Below are positions 37,832 to 45,524 of a DNA stretch of 45,524 nucleotides, piece after piece (positions within the stretch are counted from its first letter, which is position 1; each line of letters starts with the position of its first letter). The position numbers were made by a program, and so were the translations under genes. This stretch comes from Acidobacteriota bacterium (GTDB lineage: Bacteria; Acidobacteriota; Polarisedimenticolia; Gp22-AA2; AA152), in NCBI GenBank assembly GCA_003222305.1, contig QHVQ01000009.1:1-45524 (forward strand), in the 5' to 3' direction. A model generated the notes under the pieces. That model was not told where the DNA came from, did not search any database, and worked only from the letters and a program-made list of their open reading frames with translations.

Positions 37832-38599
37832 TCAGAATGCTACGAGGCTTGCGAGACGAAGCGGCCCTGTCCCCTCCGCCCCGGATTGCCGCAGGGGGTC
37901 GGAGCCTGGCGGAGTTGGGATCCGGAACCAGATCTTCTTGTGGAAAAGGCTGTTCTCGTGACTCACGATGAAAGGAGCCTCGGGAATGTCTTCCGAGATG
38001 AGAAGTCGCGGGCTTTCCTTGCCTTCAGGAAGATCGAATACCAGGTCGGTTGTGTACGACTCTCCGGGGCGAAGCGGGCGATGGAGGAGAGCTTCCGGGC
38101 CGAACTCGGGAGCGAGGGCCTTCTCGCCTTCCGGCGACACGGAATAGGCCCGGCCAGTGCCGTCCTCCACTCGAATGATCCGGGGGTTGGGGGACAGCGT
38201 TCCATTGCCGCGGCGCGGGGAAACGGTCCGCGGGTCGAACCAGGTCTTCACGGAGACGATGACGAAATGTCCTCGGGCAGTCGCCGCGGTCTCGCCGCTC
38301 CCCAAAGTCTTCGCGGTGCGGACAGCCGCGACGGAATAGGCCAAGTGACAGTCGATCTCGCAGAAGTATTTAAGCTGGCCGGGCTCCAGGATCCGGTCTC
38401 GACTGGTGAAGGAGTGGGCCAGAAGCGCCCCACCGTAAATCAGGGCCACGACCACCAAGCCCTCTGCGATCCGCCTGGCTGGGCGGCGCTTCCCCCGCCA
38501 GGCGAGCACCCCCGCGGCGACGAGCCCGGTGAAAAACAGCAGCGTTGTGAACAAGAATAGGAGGAGGACGGCCGGAGCGTTGGGGGGAGTGAATTCCAT
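37832..38599 (-). CDS. membrane-anchored hypothetical protein
   Basis: Two N-terminal TMs then a soluble domain with YFCEIDCHLAYSV; no confident family. Confidence 0.6.
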   Translation of the reverse strand: MEFTPPNAPAVLLLFLFTTLLFFTGLVAAGVLAWRGKRRPARRIAEGLVVVALIYGGALLAHSFTSRDRILEPGQLKYFCEIDCHLAYSVAAVRTAKTLGSGETAATARGHFVIVSVKTWFDPRTVSPRRGNGTLSPNPRIIRVEDGTGRAYSVSPEGEKALAPEFGPEALLHRPLRPGESYTTDLVFDLPEGKESPRLLISEDIPEAPFIVSHENSLFHKKIWFRIPTPPGSDPLRQSGAEGTGPLRLASLVAF

Positions 38600-38623
38600 T
38601 CAGCCACGAGCCCCACGAGAATC

Positions 38624-38698
38624 TGGTAGCGCTACGGGGATTCGAACCCCGGTTTGATGGCTGAGAACCACCCGTCCTAACCCCTAGACGATAGCGCC
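38624..38698 (-). tRNA. tRNA-Glu (CTC)
   Basis: Acceptor GGCGCTA/TAGCGCT, T-arm CGGGGTTCGAATCCCCG, loop TTCTCAG, encoded CCA. Confidence 0.95.
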
Positions 38699-38704
38699 AC
38701 AGTC

Positions 38705-38778
38705 TGGATCCGGGACAGGGATTCGAACCCCGATACCATGGTCCAGAGCCATGTGTCCTACCGTTGGACGATCCCGGA
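38705..38778 (-). tRNA. tRNA-Gln (CTG)
   Basis: Acceptor TCCGGGA/TCCCGGA, loop CTCTGGA, T-arm with GTTCGAAT, encoded CCA. Confidence 0.95.
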
Positions 38779-38914
38779 TCGGAAGGCGGATTCTAGCCAA
38801 ACCCTTGGGAGACTGTCAACAAACTGGGATCGACGGCGATGGGCTAGGGGATTCATCTCGGCGGGATCAGGACTTCACCTGCTGGCTGCACCGTCGCCGA
38901 AACCGTAACTTGCC

Positions 38915-39532
38915 TTGAGGATTATGACGATGCTCCCTCCCCATGGTACCGAGGTTCGACCCGGGCTGATCCTGCTCGTCCTGCTGCCGCTTCTCTTCGG
39001 CGCCGCAGCGCCCAAGGGGGCGAAAGGAACCCCGCAATCGGACGCGGGGGTCGATTACCGGATCGGGGTCGGGGACGTCTTGGAGATTCAGGTATGGAAG
39101 GACACGACGCTGAGCCACAGCGTTCCGGTGCGCCCGGATGGAAAGATCTCCTTCCCTCTCCTGGATGACATCCAGGCCGCCGGCATCACCTGCCTGGAGC
39201 TCAAGGCGATCCTGACGCAAAAGCTCAACCATTTCTTGACCGATCCCCAGGTCACCGTCATGGTCAAAGAAGTGAACAGCCGCAAGGTCTATGTGATGGG
39301 GGAAGTGACGAAACCCGGGGAGCTCCCGCTGAGAAGCGAGACGACCCTCCTGCAGGCCATCGCCCTCGCCGGTGGATTCACGCCCTACGCGAACCGCGAC
39401 AAGATCGTCGTCATCCGCAAGAGTCCGGAGGGGGATCGCCGCCTGCGCATCGATTACAAGAAGATCATCGCGGGAAAGGGCCCGTCGGAAAACTTGCTCC
39501 TGGAAGCCGGCGACACGATCGTGGTTCCCTGA
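38915..39532 (+). CDS. polysaccharide export protein (Wza-like, poly_export + SLBB)
   Basis: DYRIGVGDVLEIQVWKDTTLSHSVPVRPDGKISFPLLDDIQAAGITCLEL; VYVMGEVTKPGELPL; start may be ATG 38924. Confidence 0.92.
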   Translation: MRIMTMLPPHGTEVRPGLILLVLLPLLFGAAAPKGAKGTPQSDAGVDYRIGVGDVLEIQVWKDTTLSHSVPVRPDGKISFPLLDDIQAAGITCLELKAILTQKLNHFLTDPQVTVMVKEVNSRKVYVMGEVTKPGELPLRSETTLLQAIALAGGFTPYANRDKIVVIRKSPEGDRRLRIDYKKIIAGKGPSENLLLEAGDTIVVP

Positions 39533-39569
39533 GCCGGGCGCTGCTTTTCGGGATCCGCTACGCCGGCTC

Positions 39570-41009
39570 TTATCGGCCCAGCTCCTGGGATCGGATGAGG
39601 CGGTCGATGCGCCGTAAAGCCCCTTCGCGGCCCACCAGGGTAAGGACCGTGAAGATCCCCGGAGACACCGCCTGTCCGGTGAGCGCGATTCTCAAGGGGT
39701 GGATCAGCTTCGCAGCGGCGATTCCCATTCCGGCAGCCGCCTTCCGGAGAGCTGCCTCGGTGGCCGCCTCATCGAAGGGCTCCACCCTCTCCAGTGCGTC
39801 ACGGAGTGCCACCATGCGCCGGGCGGTCTCGGGATCTCCTAGGTGTTTTGCCGCCGCCCCCGGGTCATAGGCGAAGTCGTCGCTCAAGAAGATCGCGCTG
39901 TCACGCGCCAGGTCTGAGAGCTTCCGCGAGCGAGGCTTCAGGGTTTCCAGGACCTTTTCGAACCATTCGCGTCGCTCCCCCTCCAACGAGGCATCCCATA
40001 ATCCCCGCGCTTTCAGCTCCCCCCGGATGGCCTCGCGGATGGCCGCCGCCGGCATGGCATTGATGTATTGACTGTTGAGCCATTCCAGCTTTTGTTCGTC
40101 GAACACCGCCCCCTTCTTTCCTACCCCTTCGAAGGAGAACCGGCGGATCAATTCCTCCCGCGGCAGGAATTCTCGGCCGTCGCCGGAGGACCAGCCCAGC
40201 AACGCCAGGAAGTTGAAGAGCGCCTCCGGCAAGTAGCCGGCCTCCCGATACTCGGTGACTGCCACCGCTCCGTGGCGTTTGCTGAGCCGCTTCTTGTCGG
40301 GCCCCAGGATCAGGGGAAGGTGGGCGAAGGTTGGAATCGGCTCCCCCAGGGCGCGGTAAAGCAGGATCTGCTTCGGCGTGTTGCTCAGGTGATCGTCTCC
40401 GCGGATCACGTCCGTGATCTTCATGTCCACGTCGTCGGAGACTACCGACAGGTGATAGGTGGGCGTTCCGTCTGAGCGCAGCAGGATGAAATCTTCGAGG
40501 GTCTCGTTGGCAAAGGTGGTGCGACCGTGCACTCGGTCGCTCCACGAAGTGACCCCTTCGGGGACCCTGAAGCGGAAAGCATGGGGCTGTCCCACTGCCA
40601 CCCGCCGCTGCACCTCCTCCGGCAGAAGGGCGAGGCAGGTCCTTTCGTACTTCCAGGTCACTCCTAGCCGCTCGGCCTCCTGGCGCCTTCGCTGGAGCTC
40701 GGCGGGCTCGCAGAAGCAGGGATAGGCGCTGCGGGACGCCTGCAGCTTCAATCCGGTGGCTCGGTGCAGATCCCGGCGCTGGGACTGGTAGTAGGGCCCC
40801 TCGTCCCAGTCCAGGCCCAGCCACCGCAATCCCTCGAGGATGGCGGCAGTCATCTCTTCTTTGGAGCGCTCCAAATCGGTGTCCTCGATGCGGAGGATGA
40901 AGACTCCCCGGCTGGTTCGGGCGAAGAGCCAGTTGAAAAGCGCCGTCCTCGCCCCTCCGACGTGCAGATAGCCGGTGGGAGATGGCGCGAAGCGTACCCG
41001 TACGCTCAT
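39570..41009 (-). CDS. gltX: glutamate--tRNA ligase
   Basis: RFAPSPTGYLHVGGARTALFNWLFAR, KKRLSKRHGAVAV. Confidence 0.97.
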   Translation of the reverse strand: MSVRVRFAPSPTGYLHVGGARTALFNWLFARTSRGVFILRIEDTDLERSKEEMTAAILEGLRWLGLDWDEGPYYQSQRRDLHRATGLKLQASRSAYPCFCEPAELQRRRQEAERLGVTWKYERTCLALLPEEVQRRVAVGQPHAFRFRVPEGVTSWSDRVHGRTTFANETLEDFILLRSDGTPTYHLSVVSDDVDMKITDVIRGDDHLSNTPKQILLYRALGEPIPTFAHLPLILGPDKKRLSKRHGAVAVTEYREAGYLPEALFNFLALLGWSSGDGREFLPREELIRRFSFEGVGKKGAVFDEQKLEWLNSQYINAMPAAAIREAIRGELKARGLWDASLEGERREWFEKVLETLKPRSRKLSDLARDSAIFLSDDFAYDPGAAAKHLGDPETARRMVALRDALERVEPFDEAATEAALRKAAAGMGIAAAKLIHPLRIALTGQAVSPGIFTVLTLVGREGALRRIDRLIRSQELGR

Positions 41010-41056
41010 AGTCCTTGTCCGAGTCGATGGTTCGTTCGGGAGGGGTGCAGGAGGGC

Positions 41057-41148
41057 TGGCGGAGAGGGAGGGATTCGAACCCTCGACCCGGTTTTACCCA
41101 GGTAACGCATTAGCAGTGCGCCCTGTTCGGCCACTCCAGCACCTCTCC
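41057..41148 (-). tRNA. tRNA-Ser (GCT)
   Basis: Acceptor GGAGAGG/CCTCTCC, loop CTGCTAA, long variable arm, T-arm GAGGGTTCGAATCCCTC, encoded CCA. Confidence 0.95.
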
Positions 41149-41299
41149 GCACCGGATCCGCGCTGGCCGGGAGGCGTTAGTCTAGCGTGAGACGGCTTTT
41201 CTTGTCCACGGAGCCATTTTGTTGACTCATCCCGAAACCACCTCTAAGATCTCGCCACCCGGTGCCACGACGCAACGAGCCATCTGAGGAGAGGACACG

Positions 41300-41875
41300 A
41301 TGAAGATCAAGGCCCTGCTTCTCCTGTCTCTGCTGCCCTTGCTCCTGTCGGCAACTTCCATGGCGCGCGCCCAGAACCGGGCCGAGTCATGGGAGCTCGG
41401 TCCTTATGTGGTCGGCACCGACTTCGACTCCCAAGCTGAGATCGAGGACGCTGCTGGGATCGGCTTCCGGTTCGGATACAACTTCACCCGCCTGCACGAG
41501 GTCGAAATCCTCTTCGATGCCGTGCACACCCAAGATTCGGTCATCAACCAAATCGACATCGACGAAGGCAAATTCGAAGCGAATTACGTCTTCAACTTCA
41601 ACGTCCAGCGGCATCAGCCGGTGGTCCCCTACCTGACCGCGGGGTTGGGGTTCGTCCACTTCAAGGTGGATGATCCGATCTTCGGGACCGACGACGAAAC
41701 AGATTCCCTCTTCAACTTCGGGGGTGGCGTGCGCTTCTTCTTCACGAAGACCTTCAACCTGCGCCTCGACTTCCGCTCGGTCTTCTTCCAGGGGGACAAC
41801 GTCGTCCTACGAGACCTGGACTACCAGGACAACGAGTTTTCCGCTGGAGTCGGTTGGATTCTGGGGAGCCGCTAG
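41300..41875 (+). CDS. outer-membrane beta-barrel protein
   Basis: Signal peptide; alternating aromatic beta strands, VVPYLTAGLGFVHFK, NFGGGVRFFFTKTFNLRLDFRSVFF. Confidence 0.85.
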   Translation: MKIKALLLLSLLPLLLSATSMARAQNRAESWELGPYVVGTDFDSQAEIEDAAGIGFRFGYNFTRLHEVEILFDAVHTQDSVINQIDIDEGKFEANYVFNFNVQRHQPVVPYLTAGLGFVHFKVDDPIFGTDDETDSLFNFGGGVRFFFTKTFNLRLDFRSVFFQGDNVVLRDLDYQDNEFSAGVGWILGSR

Positions 41876-42069
41876 GCTCCCCTCCCTTTGCCCCTAACCC
41901 ACTGCCTCATCGGGGGATAACTCCTTCAGCCCCGTTCAGCCGCCGGCCAACGACTGGGGTTGCGCGCGGACGGACGAATCCTTACATTTCACTCACGGCC
42001 TGGCCTGTCTCGAAGCAGGCCCGTGATTCCAGGGTGCCCAGGCCTGCCGGCCGAGAGGAGGGGGGATCC

Positions 42070-42546
42070 ATGAGCGGCGAGGAGATCTGCCGAAAGTTGG
42101 AAGAGATTTCCAGGTGTGGCGCGAGTCTTGAGGAGATTCTTGCCCAGGCCGTGGACCTGCTGCATCAATCCAATCCCCGGTTCCACTGGACCGGAATCTA
42201 CGAGCTCTATCCCGATAACGTGCTGCGGCTCGGTCCCTTCCTGGGCGCCCCCACCGACCATGTCTTCATCGCCGTGGGTCGCGGGGTCTGCGGCACCGCC
42301 GTGGCGGAGAATCGGAACATCAACGTCCCCGATGTTTCCCGGGCCCCCAATTACCTGGCCTGCTCCAGCGAGACCCGCTCCGAGCTGGTCATCCTCATTC
42401 GTGAAGGTAGCAAGATCTTCGCCCAGATCGACATCGACAGCCACGATCTGGACGCTTTTGACCGCGAGGCCATGACGCAGGTCGAGAAGGTGGCCGACTA
42501 TCTCGCCGCCGCTTATGCTCAAGCCACCGGCGGTGGCGCTCTGTGA
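42070..42546 (+). CDS. GAF-domain protein, free-methionine-R-sulfoxide-reductase (fRMsr/MsrC)-like
   Basis: VGRGVCGTAVAENRNINVPDVSRAPNYLACSSETRSELVILI...QIDIDSHDLDAFD; start ATG 42070. Confidence 0.8.
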   Translation: MSGEEICRKLEEISRCGASLEEILAQAVDLLHQSNPRFHWTGIYELYPDNVLRLGPFLGAPTDHVFIAVGRGVCGTAVAENRNINVPDVSRAPNYLACSSETRSELVILIREGSKIFAQIDIDSHDLDAFDREAMTQVEKVADYLAAAYAQATGGGAL

Positions 42547-45013
42547 GTCCCGAAACTTCGCCATTGCACCCTCACGGTGGGGGCACCATCACTTGAAAAC
42601 CCGGCCCGGGGTCCGAGACGCGCCGCCGGAAGTCTCCGCACCGAGCCCGGAAGGCTCGGAGCGTCGTTTCCGACTACTGGACGAGCAGATCCGGGTCCTG
42701 GAGCGGGAGCGCCAAAAGCTCTCGGCCGTGGTCCATCATACCGACGCTGGTTTCCTGGTCCTGGATGCCTCGCTCGCGGTGGCCTGGGCCAACTCGGTGT
42801 TTGCCCGGCGCTTTTCCCGGGGCGCCCACCCCGTGGCCCTGGTGGGGGCTGCCTGCAACAAAGTCCTCTGCGGAGAGGACAAGATCTGCGAACAATGCCC
42901 GGCTGCCCGGCCGTTCGTCACCGGCTCCGTCGCCCACCACGAAATGCGCCTGGAGACTCCCGGGGAAATCCGCGACCTCTACGTGACCGCCGTGCCCATC
43001 AAGTCCCTCGCCGGGGAGACGGACCAATGCATCGTCATGGTCCAGGACGTGTCGGACCTGCAGGTTCTGCGCCGATCCCAGGAAAGCCTGAAGGCCAGCG
43101 AAGAGCGGTTCCGCTCTATTTTTGAAAATGCCGCCACGGGCATGGCCACGGTGAACACCGAGGGAGAGTTCATGCAGGTCAACGCGGCGTTCTGCAAATT
43201 CCTGGGCTACACGCCGGAAGAGCTGGTGGGAAAAAGAGTGGATCAGATCACCCATCCCGACGATCGGGCGACCACCGGGCAAGTGCTTCAGCAGGGACGT
43301 TCGGGATCTCTGCGGGTCGTGGAGATTGAGAAGCGTTACCTGCGAAAGGACGGCTCGGTCGCCTGGGGGCACACCAGTGCCACCTGGATCCAGGATGCCC
43401 GGGGAAGACCTCTTTATTCCGTGGCGCTCGTGCAGGACGTCGGAGAGCGCAAGACGGCAGAGGAGGCGCTTCGGAGGAGCGAGGCGCGCAAGGGCGCCAT
43501 CCTGGACACGGCCCTGGACGCCGTCATCAGCATCGACCACCGGGGAACGATCACGGAGTTCAACCCGGCGGCAGAGCAGATGTTCGGGTTCCGCCGTGAC
43601 GCCGCGGTGGGACGGAACATGGCCGAGCTCCTCGTCCCCCCTCGCCTCCTCGAGGGTCATCAGAGAGGGCTGGAGCGCTACCTGGAGCTCGGCACGGGGG
43701 CCGTCCTCGGCCGGCGCATTCAGATTCAGGCGCTCCGCCGCGACGGGACCGAGTTTCCCGTCGAGCTTGCCATCGCCAGAATTCCCCTCGACGGCCCCCC
43801 GACGTTCACGGGCTTTGTCCGCGATCTCACCGACATCAAGCAGGCCGAGAGCGCCCTGCGGCAACGGGAAGAGCAGCTCCAGCACGCCCAGAAGATGGAA
43901 GCCATCGGCACCCTGGCCGGGGGAGTAGCCCACGACTTCAATAACCTCCTCACGGGAATTCTGGGATATGCCGAGCTCCTCAAGATGGGATCGAAGCCAG
44001 GAGAGAAGGTCCATCAGGCGGCGGAGGTCATCGAACGAGCCGCTTCCCGGGCTGCCTCCCTGACCCAGCAGCTCCTGGGCTTCGCCCGGCGCGGGAAGCA
44101 TCAGAATGTCCCCGTGGACTTGAACGCCACCATCCAGGAAGTGATGGGGCTTCTGGTTCGCACCTTCGACAAGAACATCAGCCTCCGGCAGGAATTCACC
44201 CCACACTCAGCAGCCATCCTGGGCGATCCCGGGCAGGTGGGCCAGATCATCCTCAATCTGGCGGTGAATGCCGCCGACTCCATGGTCGAAGGGGGCGAAC
44301 TGGCATTCCGCACCGAGGTGGTGGAGCTCACCGAGGATCAGCGCCGCCGTCAAGACGGGACCCGGTCCGGCCCCTTCGTGCTCCTCTCCGTCTCCGACAC
44401 CGGCAGCGGGATCCCCCCGGAAGTCCTGCCGCGAATCTTCGAGCCCTTCTTCACCACCAAGGAGTGCGGCAAGGGAACGGGGATGGGACTGGCCATGGTG
44501 TACGGCATCGTGCAGAACCACGGAGGCTTCATCGAGATCGATACGACGGTGGGTCGCGGCACCGTTTTCCGGCTCTACTTCCCCTTGCAGCGCTCGGAGG
44601 ATCGACCCGAGGGGGCCTGGTCCGCGGAGGGTGACGTGATGCCCGGGAACGGCACGATTCTCGTGGTGGACGACGAAGAGGCGGTGCGCTGCGTCGCCAC
44701 AGCCTTCCTGGAGGAGATGGGCTACCGGGTGCTGACCGCCCGCGACGGAGCGGAAGCGGTGGAGATCTACCGGAGTTCCCTGAAATCCATCGACTTGGTG
44801 ATCATCGACATGGTGATGCCGAAGCTAGGGGGTCGCGAGTGCTTCCGGGCCCTGAAGGAAATCAACCCTCGCCTGCGCGCCATCCTCTCGACCGGCTATG
44901 ATTTCAACACCGTAGCCCAGGAGATTCTGGACGAGGGGATGCGCGGCTTCATCCAGAAGCCCTACCAGCTGCGCCAGCTCTCGGAGGTGGTGGCCGCCGC
45001 GCTGGCCGCCTGA
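42515..45013 (+). CDS. multi-PAS hybrid histidine kinase with C-terminal receiver domain
   Basis: Several PAS domains, H-box GGVAHDFNNLLTGILGYAELL, HATPase SDTGSGIPPEVLPRIFEPFFTTK, receiver ILVVDDEEAVR...VIIDMVMPKLGG. Start uncertain. Confidence 0.92.
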   Translation: MLKPPAVALCESRNFAIAPSRWGHHHLKTRPGVRDAPPEVSAPSPEGSERRFRLLDEQIRVLERERQKLSAVVHHTDAGFLVLDASLAVAWANSVFARRFSRGAHPVALVGAACNKVLCGEDKICEQCPAARPFVTGSVAHHEMRLETPGEIRDLYVTAVPIKSLAGETDQCIVMVQDVSDLQVLRRSQESLKASEERFRSIFENAATGMATVNTEGEFMQVNAAFCKFLGYTPEELVGKRVDQITHPDDRATTGQVLQQGRSGSLRVVEIEKRYLRKDGSVAWGHTSATWIQDARGRPLYSVALVQDVGERKTAEEALRRSEARKGAILDTALDAVISIDHRGTITEFNPAAEQMFGFRRDAAVGRNMAELLVPPRLLEGHQRGLERYLELGTGAVLGRRIQIQALRRDGTEFPVELAIARIPLDGPPTFTGFVRDLTDIKQAESALRQREEQLQHAQKMEAIGTLAGGVAHDFNNLLTGILGYAELLKMGSKPGEKVHQAAEVIERAASRAASLTQQLLGFARRGKHQNVPVDLNATIQEVMGLLVRTFDKNISLRQEFTPHSAAILGDPGQVGQIILNLAVNAADSMVEGGELAFRTEVVELTEDQRRRQDGTRSGPFVLLSVSDTGSGIPPEVLPRIFEPFFTTKECGKGTGMGLAMVYGIVQNHGGFIEIDTTVGRGTVFRLYFPLQRSEDRPEGAWSAEGDVMPGNGTILVVDDEEAVRCVATAFLEEMGYRVLTARDGAEAVEIYRSSLKSIDLVIIDMVMPKLGGRECFRALKEINPRLRAILSTGYDFNTVAQEILDEGMRGFIQKPYQLRQLSEVVAAALAA

Positions 45014-45017
45014 TCCC

Positions 45018-45329
45018 TCACTCCATCCGAAACTCGATCCGATAGACGAGCTCGTGCGCGTTGCGCACGATCCACCCGAGAAATGCCCCCGTCAGCATGC
45101 CGTTGGAGCGATCCCGAATCTGTCCCCAGAACGTCCCACCGCTCTGCTGGAGCTTCACGTCGCCGCGGTGCGTGATCTGCTGCTTGTGGCGCCATACCGC
45201 CCACCCCTCCCTGCCGCGCTTGCGCTCATGGATCTGGAAGACGTACCGGGGATTCCCCCTGAGCAGATCGTTCAGGTCGTCGAGCCCTTTACCCTGCACG
45301 AAGACCAGATCGCAGTTCACCACGCGCAT
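45018..45329 (-). CDS. small conserved-looking hypothetical protein
   Basis: ORF from ATG 45329 with AGGGAGG upstream on the minus strand. Confidence 0.5.
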   Translation of the reverse strand: MRVVNCDLVFVQGKGLDDLNDLLRGNPRYVFQIHERKRGREGWAVWRHKQQITHRGDVKLQQSGGTFWGQIRDRSNGMLTGAFLGWIVRNAHELVYRIEFRME

Positions 45330-45434
45330 GACAACCTCCCTGTTCTCACCGGCCTTCGCAACAAGCGGGGACCCGGACACATCGTCTCTCGATACTCTGT
45401 CTCTGGGGCTGGTTCATGGAAATCCCGCAGGGGT

Positions 45435-45488
45435 TGGCGGAGGGAGCAGGATTCGAACCTGCGGATCTTTCGCTCAGTGGTTTTCAAG
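45435..45488 (-). other. 3' tRNA-Ser(TGA)-like fragment
   Basis: T-arm GCAGGTTCGAATCCTGC, TCCCTCC-G-CCA, loop CTTGAAA; no matching 5' acceptor (GGAGGGA), D-arm or anticodon 5' stem upstream. Confidence 0.55.
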
Positions 45489-45524
45489 CCCCTTCCAGCC
45501 TCCGTATGGGGCCTACTCTAGCCA

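Noticed and set aside
39531-39573. GAGCCGG-N25-CCGGCTC inverted repeat between the Wza-like gene and gltX
   Set aside because: Long loop and weak T-tract; insufficient for a confident terminator.
40975-41190. ORF containing EREGFEPSTRFYPGNALAVRPVRPLQHL
   Set aside because: This is antisense translation of tRNA-Ser(GCT), a common spurious protein.
42674-44206. 510-aa minus-strand ORF inside the histidine kinase
   Set aside because: Antisense shadow ORF in GC-rich DNA; the sense strand encodes PAS and kinase motifs.
45054-45521. ORF ending REQDSNLRIFRSVVFKPLPASVWGLL
   Set aside because: Tail is antisense to the tRNA-like fragment and the ORF opposes the better supported 45018..45329 gene.

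Overview
The window is a GC-rich, mostly chromosomal stretch from a diderm-like bacterium; the lineage cannot be fixed from sequence alone. It carries about 36 supportable protein genes, three complete tRNAs (Glu-CTC, Gln-CTG, Ser-GCT) and one 3' tRNA-Ser-like fragment. I saw no rRNA, CRISPR array, transposase or integrase. Housekeeping genes include queF, hsp20, fdhD, threonine dehydratase, transketolase, corA, class I fbp, a MacAB-like exporter, yceI, an aminotransferase, cystathionine beta-synthase, an Nfu protein, acyl-CoA carboxylase subunits, gltX and a hybrid histidine kinase. The most important observation is at 30026..31477. The supplied ORF track ends this B12-binding/radical SAM protein at ...ESWFC plus TGA (31418-31420), but the same frame continues GCG GAG CCC ..., giving C-U-A-E-P if TGA encodes selenocysteine. 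A strong hairpin (7-bp perfect stem, AGUUG loop) lies at SECIS-like distance after the TGA. I interpret it as a selenoprotein of the CUAEP/CCAEP-tail radical SAM type that would be truncated by standard gene calling. Other notable items are a sortase next to a peptidoglycan-binding protein with an MPATG sorting signal and an HPr-kinase-like gene, an MMPL transporter with a C-terminal thioredoxin-fold-like domain coupled by ATGA to a second B12/radical SAM gene, and composite repeats and an inverted repeat around hsp20. No alignments or searches were run; family calls are from recognised motifs.
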